Below the pieces are notes generated by a model. It did not search any database, was not told the DNA's origin, and was given only the letters and a program-made list of their open reading frames with translations. Below, piece by piece: positions 29,597 through 40,586 of a DNA stretch of 64,000 bases. The translations under genes and the position numbers were made by a program. The stretch's first letter is position 1; every line of letters begins with the position of its first letter. Source of the stretch: Chytridium lagenaria (lineage: Eukaryota; Chytridiomycota; Chytridiomycetes; Chytridiales; Chytridiaceae); the NCBI GenBank assembly GCA_025449115.1, contig JAHLKC010000022.1, positions 248,001 through 312,000 on the forward strand, in the 5' to 3' direction.

Positions 29597-30660
29597 GGAT
29601 GCGATGAGGTGGAGATACACTCCTATAGTTAATTTGAATGGGGGGAGTTTTCTGGAAATGGAAACGGGGTGTTTGGATGGTGCGTTTTTTTCGTGTTTTT
29701 TTACAGATATTTTTGGCGGATATAGGTTTGATTTTGCTTGTATTTTGGCATTATATTGTATGCCTGTGCTATTTTCTTTTTTTCCTCGTTGGCATTGTAT
29801 TTTATATGCCTGTGATTATCCTGGTGACGCTATTTGTATGAAAGTAATTTTTGGAGGACATGTATTTGTTTAATATTGGAACATCATTTCATTTCACAAC
29901 ATCATGTACGCGACTCCCTCCATCATCACTGGTATTCCGTTAGAGCGCATATCAAACTTTCATTCAGCAAATCTGTTCCCGAGCCTGGAAGACTGTCGCC
30001 ACATGTATGCCGCAAAGTTGCAAAGACGTCGGCCGTTGAACAGATGACTCCATGAAAAACTATCTTCTTGACCGCTAATGCGGACGTCAAAGCAAAACGT
30101 TGTTTGTGGCAATTGATCGTTGGATAATGATTGGAGTGAGGACGGGTTGCGATAGATGACGGTATAGTAAAATGTCATGCGAACGCAATGAATTTTTCCT
30201 TCCTGGCTGCGAGAGAGAAAGAATGTCACGAGGCGCAGTTCCTGCAAACAATGATAGGTATATAGTCCATAATCTCTTAATCACCTCTTCCATGTTACGC
30301 GTCTCCGTTCCCTGTCACCGCAGACACTTCAAACAATACACTTCACATGCACCAAGACTTGACGCTTATTGACCATTTCTTAACGCGTTTTAACGCGTTT
30401 TCCTTCTTCAAAGGCACTCACATCCATGAATCGACCGTGTTTTATAGGCCAAAAATAAACTATCGACTTTTCGGTGCATCCTTTTTACCCGTTGTTCCAT
30501 CATGAGAATTTCACAAGTCATTGAATTAAGTAATCATTGGAATTTTCGTTAAACTGTGGATTCACAAAGAAATCTTTGCCATAAGCTGATCGGATCCACC
30601 ACCACTCACACTCCTCCACCATCCACTGCAGGCATTCGTGCTTTTGAACATTCAAGATCA
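29597..30660. other. Intergenic
   Basis: T-rich 3' flank (29650-29860), then mixed sequence. No gene or RNA that I can support. The promoter of the next gene lies near the end. Confidence 0.5.
30381..30400. promoter_or_regulatory. Tandem ACGCGT elements
   Basis: The decamer TAACGCGTTT occurs twice in a row, giving two ACGCGT cores 10 bp apart, 270 nt upstream of the next start codon. ACGCGT is the fungal MBF (G1/S) binding site; function here is inference. Confidence 0.35.
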
Positions 30661-33600
30661 ATGACGACGACGGAAGGAGAGCATCCAGAGCCTCTGACAC
30701 CACCATCAGGTCCAGCTACCAGCATAATCAAGCCCACAGTACTTTATACCATTGCGCCGCTCCAGATTATCTCAGTACCTCCACCGTCTCCTGCAGTCTC
30801 AAAGGCTAAGGCAACTATCAATGACTTACCGCCGGAAGTCGCTCAAGATATAGTCATCATGCTTGGGCTATACGATCACAAGCGCCTTCTTTCCGCTAGC
30901 CGGGTAACACGGTCGACGTACTCATTTCCAGAAGACCTCCGCTTTGCCCGTCATCACCTCCAAAAAGTATGCGGAAGTCATTTGTCTCAGCTTGACCGCT
31001 TCTCCTTCTCCTTTTTGGACCCGATCTACAGTCTCGCCGTAGTGGGTCTTCACGGCTTGACCCATGAAGTCGTGAACCTTCTCTTTCCCGATTTTATTGA
31101 AGTCATCGGTATTCCCGACTTTCTCAGCTTTTATGGTGACGATAACCTTTTCCATTCACCCACACGAGACTCCACCACATTCATCAACGTCCTCATTGAT
31201 GCCACCAAACCGGCTTCATCGATCCCACCCTCAACGACTTCTACGCCTTCTACATCGCCGCCCTCTTTGATTCTGTACCCCTCGTCGAAGCCCTCATGTC
31301 GGTTTCACCAGACCGCATCAGCACAGGTGTTGTCCTTGGTGAGGGTGGACCCGCCGATGTCATTATTGCAAAACTTCTTCTCAACACTTCCAGTCGCCTC
31401 ATCTGTCCCAATATTCTCGATCACATTCTTTCTCTTGGCATCATTGAAGCCTCCAACGCTGATGGTCGTGCTCTTCGAATCGCATGTAGGTATGGAAATG
31501 TGTGTGCTGTCCGGAGGTTGCTTCGGACGGGGACAGTGGATCCGACTGCGAATGATTACGAGTTTTTTACTTTGCATTGGAATCTGGGCACTTGGGGGTT
31601 GTGAAGGAGATGCTGAACACAGGAATGGTGGATGGGACGTGTGGAGTAAAGTATCCTGTGAGGGGTGCTGCTTTAGAAGATAACATAGAGATGTTGGAGT
31701 TTTATTGACCAGGGATGAAGTTGACCCTGCAGCTGATAATAATAAGGTAACGTTATATTCGTTTAATACTTGCGTTTTATAGTTTATTTATACTCAAACA
31801 TATCCTCGCTTAGGCTATCATCGTGGCCTGCGAGAACGATCGCATCGAAGTCGTACAACTGCTACTTCGTACAGGCCGCGTCGATTTTTGCGCAAGAAAG
31901 GTGGCCGCCCTCACCACAGGCTGTGGTCCCACAATTGTCCGTCTCCTTCTTCAACGTCACCGCAGGGCTATCAGAAGGATCGCTCCATCCCTTCTCTCCC
32001 CAACACCTATCGATTTCACTCCCCTCAGCCAGATCAAATCCGTAAGCTCTCGGATGATTTTGCGCTTCTCCCGAATCCGGACGCACTCATTCAGATCATG
32101 CAACTAGATGGGTAACGGCATTCCACCGCATAAATCTGAAACGGAGTGGGCAGAGTTTAAGCACGACGTTGAGTTTTTTGAGAAGCTCCCTCCTATCACT
32201 CAATATCGTCTCAGAGAAGCCGTTACCCATAATCTTTTGGTGGAAGGGTGACGTTGCCACTGATATTAGTGAAACTGACGGTGACGGAGAAATCTTCCCA
32301 ACTGATTACTCCGGCAATTCCTATTTTCCCGCCACAGCTCTCCTCGATCTTCTAAACCACGGATTGTCATGCTACCCTCACGTAGGAAAACTCATCCTCA
32401 CCGAATTCCTCGACATATTTGAGGACCGCGCCAACGCCTTTCACCACCTGCTGCTCGGTCGTGCCGTTGAACGAGTTCTTTGAAATCGTCGAGCTTTTAA
32501 TCGACGCTGGGGCTGACGTTAATGCTGTCTTTGATAGCAATGCAGCTCCCTCGAAGTGCGCTTTGGAGACGGCGGCAAAACGGGCTCGTATGCCGTTGGT
32601 TTCGAAGGCAGAGATGACTTTCCCGAGGGTGCTGGAGGTTGCTGTTTTAAGGGAGAGGGATTGGGATTCGGAGTATTTGGTGGAGAGGTTGTTGGAACGG
32701 GGTGCAGTGCCAACAAAGACGGCTTTGGAGAAAGCTTTGCAGGTGTCGAATGAGAGAGCGGTGGTAGCGTTGATTAAAGGGTTGGCGGACAAGGCAATGG
32801 ACGGAGTTGGGGGCAAAATATGTGGAGGGGATGGATGCGGTGGAACTATTGAAGTTTGTTTGGGAAGGGATAATTTCGTCAAGAAATCCAAAGTCTGTCT
32901 CGATAAATCGGATTGATCAGTGTCTTGCGGAACAGGGTTTAGAAGGTTTTGCGTTGTTGGTGAGGAAAAGGCGGTGATTTTTGCTCTGGAACGGAAACTT
33001 GTTAGGGTTGCAGAGGAGATTGCGCTTGAGCCGTTTCGATGCGGGTTGAAGATGATTTAGGGAATGGAGCTTGCAGTGAATATGCTGCATAGGGCGAGTG
33101 AAGTTGGGAGTGTGGATATTGTAAAGGCGCTTGTGAGAAGTAAGATTGTGGAGGCCGGGTCGGGGATCAGTATGCTATCCGGAGTGCCTGTTCTGGGGGA
33201 CATTTGAAGGTGGTGGAGTATCTAATTGGACTAGAGGGTGTTGATCCTGGTAAGTCTTTTTTTTTTTCTTCTGTCGCTTGTCGTTACGTCATTTTATTTC
33301 CAGTCACGCTTTGATACTTTTCTCTGAGAACATGGTTTCTAATTTCTGGTTTGTTCACTCTAGCCTATGATGATAGTTTACCTCTTCGTCAAGCCTGCGC
33401 CATTGGGCACACATCCATTGTCTTTTTACTACTTCGAGACGGACGCGCCGACCCGTCCGCATATGACAATCAAGCCGTCGACCTCGCGCTCGAGCATGGG
33501 CACGCTAACGTCGCACTCCTCCTTGTTCTCTCTGGTCGTCTTAGCATCGGTGTCGCATTCGCCACTGCGGCAACCGTTGACGCAAAACTCTTTAACGGTC

Positions 33601-35308
33601 ATTCCAATACAGTCACGAGACAGTATCTCAAGACATTTGCCGTCACAAACATTATCGATTCCGAAGAGCGCGAGAATTTCAACGAGTTTATGGAAAGGGA
33701 CACCAAAAGTCAAGGCATCCTTTGCGAAAGATTTTCAAGACGGATAATATAGATGGGTTATTTGAGTGGTTAGCAAAATGGGAGGTTCGATGGCAGTGGT
33801 GTTTGATCCTGTTGACAGAATTGATAGGGACTTTGAGCTGATGATGGAGTTTATGGCTAAACTGATAATGGGAGAAAGAAAAGAAGAAAAGTTTAGATTT
33901 GAGGGTTATGAATGAAGACGAGATTAGGGTTTTGATGGGGCAGCTTGGGAGTTTTGCTGAGATGGGTGTTTTAAAGGAGGTTGCTAGGGCTTTGGAGGGA
34001 CGCGAGGGTGGGCGGGACATCTTTTTGATGGGGCTACTCGCTGGTGCCACGATTGAAAGTAAGGAAATTTTAGGAAAGTGTCATGGCCGCTTTGCGGATA
34101 TAGTCCTTCGTAAATTCGGGATAAAAGGCTAAGGGAGATTGTGAAGGGCGGTGGGAGAGGAGATGTGAGCAAGTTTATCAAGGGGATGGATTTGAAGGAT
34201 GAGGAGGTCGAACGTGTTACGGCGTTGTTTGATTTGGTGAGGGCATGTGAGATGGCCGATGGGAGGGGGCTTTGAAGAAAATTGTGCCGATGGGATTGCT
34301 ATGTACATTGTCGCCGATGGGAGTGCTATTTTTATCATCGCCGAAGATATTTTGGGCGATGATTTGTGCGTATATCGCGGATTATGGGGCGGATGTCGGG
34401 GTTTGGGTGAATATATTTTTGGGGGGGGTGGATGAAATGGAGGTTCGGGACTTTGAGGAGGTTGTGAAAGATGCTGCTAATGCTGTTGACATTTGACAAT
34501 GCTGTGGTTGAAGGATGGTACGATAGAAGGATATTGAGGGGATTTGTGGAATGGGTGGATGATATAATTGAAAACGCTGTCGTAGAAGGAAATGAGGAGT
34601 ATGTGAAGGATATCTTAAACATTCCTTCTTTATCTCAGCGACTTGGTGACGAACCTACACGTGGAGATGAGTTACGAGTCCGATGGCTCACTGCCGCCAT
34701 CAAAAAAGTTCTCACCCTCCAAACCATCTCGCTTCCCCTTCTCAACCACCTCCTGGACCGTCTCCAATCCTGCACACAAGCTCTCCCTGGCTCTCTTCTT
34801 CCTTTCTTTGCTACGCAAAGCCGCGAAATATTCAACCTGATTTTGTCGCGGCTAAACCGGCTCCCTGACGTGCGTGAAGGGAGTTTAGCGCTCATCGCCG
34901 CGTCAAATGCGGGTTGCGTTGAAGTTGTTGAGATGTTGGTTGGACGCGGCATGCAGGAGGAATGGGTTGATCCTGGGTTCAATGAGAGTGAGGCGTTGAG
35001 TTGTGCGGATCGGAAAGGGTTTAAAGAGATTGTTACGTTGCTTGTGGGGACAGGGAGGGTGGATGAGGAAAGGATGGAGAGTGCCCAGTCTGGGAAGCTG
35101 GAGTGCCGCCAACAGTGACATCAACTTTATCATTGGCGCTTGCACGGTGGACGTGGCTAACACGGGTGACAGAAGCATTGTCACCAACGCCCAACGCACC
35201 CTCGCCGCAACTTCTGCCGCCAAAGCCGCTACCCTCGGCGAAATCACCGCAGACGTCGCAGCCGCCACCCAGGAGATATTTGACTTGTTTTTAAAAGGCT
35301 TTGTTTAA
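30661..35308 (+). CDS. F-box / ankyrin-repeat protein, heavily frame-broken
   Basis: The start at 30661 (MTTTEGEHPEPLTP) leads to an F-box (INDLPPEVAQDIVIMLGLYDH), then leucine-rich and ankyrin-type repeats: GRALRIACRYGNVCAVRRLL, ENDRIEVVQLLLRTGRVD, FEIVELLIDAGADVNAV, LRQACAIGHTSIVFLLLRDG, LALEHGHANVALLLV, AASNAGCVEVVEMLVGRG and ADRKGFKEIVTLLVGTGRVD. All lie on one strand, in changing frames, up to a stop at 35308, so one very large protein (about 1,500 residues) is the simplest model; two adjacent genes are possible. Introns are likely near 31747-31815 and 33251-33361. At least ten frame changes have no splice signals. A decayed gene is possible, but the same kind of break affects housekeeping genes here. 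SCF adaptor role inferred from domains. Confidence 0.55.
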
Positions 35309-35904
35309 CGCTATCGTAAAGGGGGTTTGTTTATGGGTTACATAAAGAATCTTTTCTTGTGTCTTTTCTTTTCTTTTCTTTTTTTAAGCTCGTTACATTT
35401 CCAACGACAGTTTTTCAGCACTCTCATCCATATATTCTTTACACATGTCCTTCTTCGAAAAATCTCTTTTTAAAACTGTTGTACTTCTAAAAGTGTTTGT
35501 ATAAATAAGATAGAATAGATGCGTCGCCTTAATGCTCGCCTAAAAGGATAGGTGTAATCCAACCAGAAGTTCGATTAATTTTAGGGCCTATTCCACATGG
35601 CGACATCTTAATACTCTTGAAATACTATAGGTTTTAATCATTTATGATGTTACGGTATGAACAATGCCGCGAGCCCGATAAATGAAGTTTGGAATGAAAA
35701 ATATGGGCGTGACGAGGCTGAGAAGTGGGCTGAGGCGATGATTCAGTGACTAGGAAACGCAGCAATTAAAAAGTATTCAATAACCGGCATTTTGATAGAA
35801 TTAAAACAACAGCTTTGACACAAGTAAAAAATCCAGCAACGGCCTAACTTCCCGGTTTTTATAACAGCCACGATGGGCCAAAAAGAAGCAAAAAGAACGT
35901 AAAG
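35309..35904. other. Intergenic, AT-rich
   Basis: 3' flank of the ankyrin gene and 3' flank of the inverted tRNA cluster; includes tttttcttttc-type runs. No gene seen. Confidence 0.5.
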
Positions 35905-35985
35905 CGACAACGGCAGGACTTGAACCTGCGCTCCCGAAGGAATTTGATTTCTAGTCAAACGCCTTAACCGCTCGGCCACGTTGTC
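35905..35985 (-). tRNA. tRNA-Ser(AGA), second copy
   Basis: Reverse complement of the gene at 19485-19565, 81 nt, with the same anticodon loop and long variable arm. Confidence 0.94.
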
Positions 35986-36002
35986 TGATAAAAGGAAAGA
36001 AG

Positions 36003-36075
36003 CGAGCCTGCCAGGGGTCGAACCTGGAATCTCTTGATTCGTAGTCAAGCGCGGTAACCATTTTGCCACAGGCCC
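36003..36075 (-). tRNA. tRNA-Arg(ACG), second copy
   Basis: Reverse complement of 19395-19467, 73 nt, anticodon loop CTACGAA. Confidence 0.93.
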
Positions 36076-36084
36076 GGATGAAAA

Positions 36085-36157
36085 CGCCCAACGTGGGGGT
36101 CGAACCCACAACCTTCAGATTAAGAGTCTGACGCTCTACCGATTGAGCTAGCCGGGC
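36085..36157 (-). tRNA. tRNA-Lys(CTT), second copy
   Basis: Reverse complement of 19313-19385, 73 nt, anticodon loop CTCTTAA. First transcribed gene of the inverted Lys-Arg-Ser triplet. Confidence 0.93.
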
Positions 36158-36979
36158 TGTTGAAAAAGAAGTTCTAGAACGTGTTTTGATCCTCCAATGA
36201 AAATTGATAATTCAAGTAAAATGATTGGTCGAGAATGGATCGATGACTTGTGGAAAGAGGGTGGAGGATCCTGTGGGTGCGTCACTGACGGAGATGAAGG
36301 GGAGCAAAATGCAAATTGAAAGAGAGGGCAGACGGGAGAGGAAGGCATCAAATATGCTACAGAATCTACACCATCACTCACCTCAAAGCGCATTACGAGT
36401 CTCGCTCTGCAGAAAGAGATCTCTATCATCCAAGGTTGAGTCGGTAGGAGCAGCATCGTTACCATGACAACTGCGCTAAACGTTTGAGTTGTCGTGTACA
36501 CTGATGAATGTGGTGTGAAGGCGTGTAGGGGGAAGCGCGCGAAGTCTCCTATAGTGGCATGGGGTGAGTATATTGGCAAGGGTATCAGCAGTATGAAGCC
36601 CACAAAACACAGCATCCATCAGCAGCTGTCCACATGATGGGAGGTGAAGTCAGGACCACAGGACAGCAACAACCAACGCCAGTGATTCTTGTGATCGAGC
36701 AGAGCAACGCCTTTGAGACCCCGCAGGCAGTGGCGATGCTTTGCTGCACTGTTGTGTTGAGTTGTGACGAGTGGCAAATTACTTACTTATTAGAGAAATT
36801 TTTCTGTTGAGCAAGGAATCTTCTAATTAGTTCTTTTGGAGACATTTTCACTGAACACTACCAACGCCTCCCCCACGACTTTCGCATCACGCTCCTTACG
36901 CGAAACGGAGCATTTCGACGCGTTCCCCCTCTCCCACTGTCAAAACTCCTGATTTACAGCTCTGATGCCAGTCTATCGC
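36158..36979. other. Intergenic
   Basis: 5' flank of the tRNA block and spacer before the lipase relic. The open frame on the minus strand over 36148-36615 overlaps the tRNA-Lys gene and has no recognisable domain; nothing supported. Confidence 0.5.
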
Positions 36980-37440
36980 CCTCAACGAACTCCCCTAAAT
37001 CAACATCACAAGCCCATCTCCCTTTTAAGAACGGTCCAAACCCAATATGATCACGAAGCCTGACTCTCGCGCTCCTCTAGCACTCTTCAAGTCCGTCTCC
37101 ATATTTGCATGTGTTGGACAGCTGATGGGAAATGACGCGTTTTGAGGTCAGAAGACGAGTTTTGGAATGTGCGTGTATAATGGGGTCGAGATGGGTATAG
37201 GAGGATGAAGGGAATAGACTCGAATGATTGCAACAATAATTGATTGCTGACTAAAGAGAGGTTGAGCGACGGTGCCCGTACCGTCTTCTCCGTTGACACG
37301 ACTTCTACGACTGTCCTCATAAAGCGCCGACGTTGCATTCACCCTTGTGGACCCAAAACTGAAATACCGTACCTCCGAACTCCCAGCGCTCCATTGACAC
37401 CAAAACTTATGTAGCAATCGTCACCATTGCTAAACTTTGG
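36980..37440 (-). pseudogene. Decayed relic of a class 3 lipase
   Basis: Two patches align with lipase copy A on the same strand. 36985-37060 matches the last exon (GAACGGTCCAAACCCAATAT against GAAACGGTCCAAACCCCGTA). 37270-37437 matches exon 3 and reads FSFGSTRVNATSAL and RVNGEDG where the intact genes have YTFGSPRVATNAL and RFVNGQDG. The part between has lost similarity; exon 2, with the GHSLG elbow, and the signal peptide are not found upstream. Stops and shifts throughout. Confidence 0.72.
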
Positions 37441-37829
37441 TCAGTATGTATGATGGGATGTAAGTAAACAAATATATAACAATTGTACGGTTTAGCTTCG
37501 TGCACTATACGAAAAAGTAAGTATCATAAAAAATGCTGGAATTTAATACTTATTAAGAATCTCTGAGAAAGTTTAACCTGCGTATTGTTTTTTCAACATA
37601 GAGAGCTAAAGACATTCTGCTATATGTAGTATCAAAATTGATGATGACGAGTGGCGAAAGGACAATGGAAGTCTGGGTTAGAGACGGGGGATCTATGAAG
37701 ATCAGGGGTCATGCAAGGAAGAGTCTCTATGGCCTATGCACAGATTGGTCATCTTTATGCTTTGACGGCGTACTTGGCGCCGAAGTTTGACAATCCTTCT
37801 CGTTTTCACTTGCCTGTCCCTCAACAACC

Positions 37830-38177
37830 ATGACCATCTTTACCCGCTCCAACCACTTCCTCACCTTTGGCCTCCCCTTCCTCGTCGTCATCACAGCCGC
37901 CACATACGGGCTCGCCCACATGTCCCAAGTTCGAGTCGACTTTCATGAAAAAAAGTTAAAGTCAGTGTCAAAGCAGGAGGAGCTGAAATTGGATGAGGGT
38001 CGGAAGAAGGTGAACCTGCAAGAGGAGTATTTTGTAAGTGGTTACAGGGTAGGATGTTGACTGATATAATTTTAGAAACTTACAAAGGATAAGGATATGG
38101 ATGCTTGGGATTTCGTCAGGGTGGAGAGACCAAAGGGTGTTGCGGAACCGGTGTTTGAGAATCAAGGGAGGAAGTGA
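37830..38177 (+). CDS. COX16: Cytochrome c oxidase assembly protein Cox16
   Basis: Cox16 is a small inner mitochondrial membrane protein needed for assembly of cytochrome c oxidase. Two exons (37830-38033, 38076-38177; 42-nt intron, phase 0) give 101 residues. There is one membrane helix near the N-terminus (FLTFGLPFLVVITAATYGLA) after MTIFTRSNH, then the family pattern with EEYFKLTKDKDMDAWDFVRVERP, including the conserved Trp and the V-R-V-x-R-P motif. No frame break. The helix half is C-rich and the rest purine-rich. It sits between the lipase relic and the poly(A) polymerase gene, with no operon-like arrangement. Confidence 0.88.
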
Positions 38178-38639
38178 TCGATGAAGGTGAAGCTCACCAT
38201 CCTCGATGTTGTCATTTCCTTTACGTTTTGAATATGGGATTCGGCTTGGCGGCGGACAGCTTTTTTCTCGGCCGATCGTCTCTTTGCAGAAAGGAGTGGA
38301 TCAGCTAATAACTTACACTCGATAGCCGCGCAGTTTTCGATTACGCACGATGAACGGCATCTTCTTACTTGAAGGAGCTCTATATACCCAGCATTCTACT
38401 TCTTCACTGTTATGTAAGCGAAGCATCAAATAAAGAAGTGGACATTGTTTTTTCACTAGTTATGTTTTCCGTTGTTATCTTTTCAACGGACACTATAATC
38501 TATACCCTTCTTCTCTCTACTTCAAAATTTTAACCCTCTCATCTCCCTATACACCTCTGCAACCCTTTCCTAGCCGCAATCCCCTTCTTGCTCATCCTAA
38601 ACATTCCGGAATGACCTTAAACGTCGGACACTTTGGCAC

Positions 38640-39555
38640 ATTCTCAACACCATCAATTCATCCACGCTCCACCCGTACCCCCTTTCTCAAGCTCTCGTAA
38701 ACGCATCCACAAAAACCTGCTTCACCTCATCGGACCCTCGTCACCCCCCAAAGACATTATTCATGGCATCCAGGGATCCTCGACATACATCCCTCGTTTC
38801 CACGGTACAACCTTCCCATTCTTAAGCGCATATTTCGTGAAATCGAGATTAATGAAGGCGGTGAGAAGTTGATGAGCGACGCGCCTGGTGCCAAATTTGC
38901 GTCAAAAATGATGAATGAGGAGGTGGAGAGCGTAGCTGCCTATTCCGCCTTTCGACGCATCGTTTAAGCCATGCACCCTTAAAAGAGCTTTCACGGCGAA
39001 AAAGGTCGAGAGGTAATGGAAGGGGAGAGACGAGATAAAGATATCACGCTTCGTTGTCGTGTTAAGGGAGATATCGATTGGGATTAATGTTTGACGATCT
39101 TGCGTGAGGATATGCGGGGTTGATGATTTGATGAGTTTCGGGGTGTCGAGAGGGAGTGATGAGAGGATTTTGGAAATATGAGTAAGCGTTGCCAAGTTTC
39201 TATCGCGGTGTTGTGTGGACGCAAATATTGGGGAATTAAATATAGCAGGTTTTCGTCGGTTCGATTTCAGGAGACATGGAGATGGACAAATCGAATCTGA
39301 ATCTGGAAGACATGTTCTCGTGGAGGTTGAGCCATGGATGCGGAATGCCGTTTGGGGAAGGGAGTTGGAGAAGAGGAGTGTTGGAAGGTGACAGCGGACG
39401 AGAAGTTCGTGAGGGAGGGGCGAGTACCAAGATGATAGTGCAAGGATTTCGGTATCGAGGCTGGATGTGTGGATATGTCGTGTGGAAGGATGGAGTGAAA
39501 AGGCGCGATAGAGTGCAAGTCCAGGATGCATCCAGCGATGCCGTTGAATTGTCAT
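38640..39555 (-). CDS. Non-canonical poly(A) polymerase (TRF4/Cid14-like nucleotidyltransferase), frame-broken
   Basis: The sense reading runs LDTEILALSSWYSPLPHELLV, RIHGSTSTRTCLPDSD then DLSISMSPEIEP (the DSDxD metal-binding pair of the nucleotidyltransferase, one base short between S-D and D-L), and LIPIDISLN (third catalytic Asp). It continues FFAVKALLRVHGLND, GGIGSYALHLLIHHF (the hallmark G-G-I-G-S-Y-A-L of the family), INLDFTKYALKNGKVV and VEDPWMPMNNV, then ending in VKQVFVDAFTRA. This order matches TRF4/PAPD5-type enzymes that add short A-tails to nuclear RNAs for exosome decay. At least four one-base shifts are needed (about 39290, 39230, 38900, 38760). The start at 39555 (MTIQRHRW) is tentative. 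The plus-strand ORFs over 38633-38967 are its shadow. It diverges from the DUF4460 gene, about 50 nt away. Confidence 0.75.
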
Positions 39556-39607
39556 TTCACTCGAAAAAAAAGAAAATCGACGCTGACAAGAGACAACGTC
39601 AGAAGCA

Positions 39608-40586
39608 ATGACATCCTCCAAACCCTTCGTTCTAATAGCCACCCCCATTGTTCGCAAACACCTCAACCAATTCGTAAAGCTCGTGCATCCAGATCTCCTC
39701 ATCAGCGCTTCAGCAGCCCATCCCAATGCTCGTTCCATCAACCAGACGTCACTGGCATCACTGAACTCCATCCTCACTACCTCATTTCCGAACCGACCGC
39801 TCCACAATTCCAATGACAACAAATTCGACGCAACGTCATGGAAGAATACATTACCAGATAATCCCATTCATCTAGAGTTTTACTGTAAACCTTTCCATCA
39901 GGAGGCACAGCCAACTTTCACCCAATCTTCCACCGTCTCGATGTCTGGCCCACCCCGAATCCACTCAAGCCCTCAGCACCACCACCCGAATTATTCCCGG
40001 CGTTCTCTCTCGCTCACTCTCCGACCCGTCTCTCTGAGATCCGTACTTCTGCTCTCGCAACATCGTTCCTCACCCTTTGTCAAACCTCTGGCATCCACAT
40101 CCCCAACTCCGACATCGCTACAGTCCATCAACCTGTGACATCCATCATCGATCTACTAAAACCTTTTTCTTTACCCAAGCGACGCCTAAATCCGAGATCT
40201 CAACAAAAGTCTCTATTCTCATCCAAAGAGCTTGACGCCTCCATACGAACATTCTCCTCATCCATTCCCACTCAAACGATTCATTCCCATAAATCCATGC
40301 AAGATCCTCTACTCAACACCCTTATAACCGAACTCCGTCATCTCCAAACCCTTACAAAAGCTCCATGGATAGATTTCCACGCATCATTACCGCTCTCACA
40401 TCGGATACGCGCGGTAAAGGCGCTGCAGAAGGATTGGGGGATGGTTGGGATAAGCCAGTGTGGGTTGGGTATGGGTTTGTGAAAAAGAGGGGCGTTATGG
40501 GAGTGCCGTGGGACTTTGGGGAGGGGGAGGTTGAAAAGTTTATAAAAGGACAAGATGAGAAGAAAGACGAAAAGGGGAGGCGGTAA
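39608..40586 (+). CDS. DUF4460/TCAIM-like mitochondrial protein, frame-broken
   Basis: From MTSSKPFVLIATPIVRKHLN the protein reads QFVKLVHPDLLISASAAHPN and RSINQTSLASLNSIL, the HPD-containing, J-domain-like start seen in DUF4460 proteins (animal homologue TCAIM, mitochondrial). It continues with PIHLEFYCK, then after a shift near 39890 FHPIFHRLDVW, SIIDLLKPFSLPKRR, KAPWIDFHASLPLSHRIRAV and, after a second shift near 40445, DKPVWVGYGFVKKRGVMGVP. No intron is evident. Function unknown in fungi. Sense strand C-rich until about 40390, then G-rich to the stop. Confidence 0.6.

Larger units (their letters stand above)
35905..36157 (-). repeat. Inverted duplicate of the Lys-Arg-Ser tRNA block
   Basis: This 253-nt block has the same gene order and the same total length as 19313-19565 in inverse orientation. 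Even the 9- and 17-nt spacers keep length and partial sequence (gtttccattc versus gttttcatcc). Confidence 0.88.

Noticed and set aside
30556..30660. Upstream in-frame start (MDSQRNLCHK) for the F-box/ankyrin protein
   Set aside because: The codon at 30556 is not ATG, and the first ATG in the frame is 30661.
36148..36615. 155-residue minus-strand ORF
   Set aside because: Overlaps the tRNA-Lys gene and has no recognisable domain.
38633..38967. Small plus-strand gene ending FREIEINEGGEKLMSDAPG
   Set aside because: The opposite strand encodes the conserved C-terminal part of the TRF4-like polymerase (INLDFTKYALKNGK, VEDPWMPMNNV).
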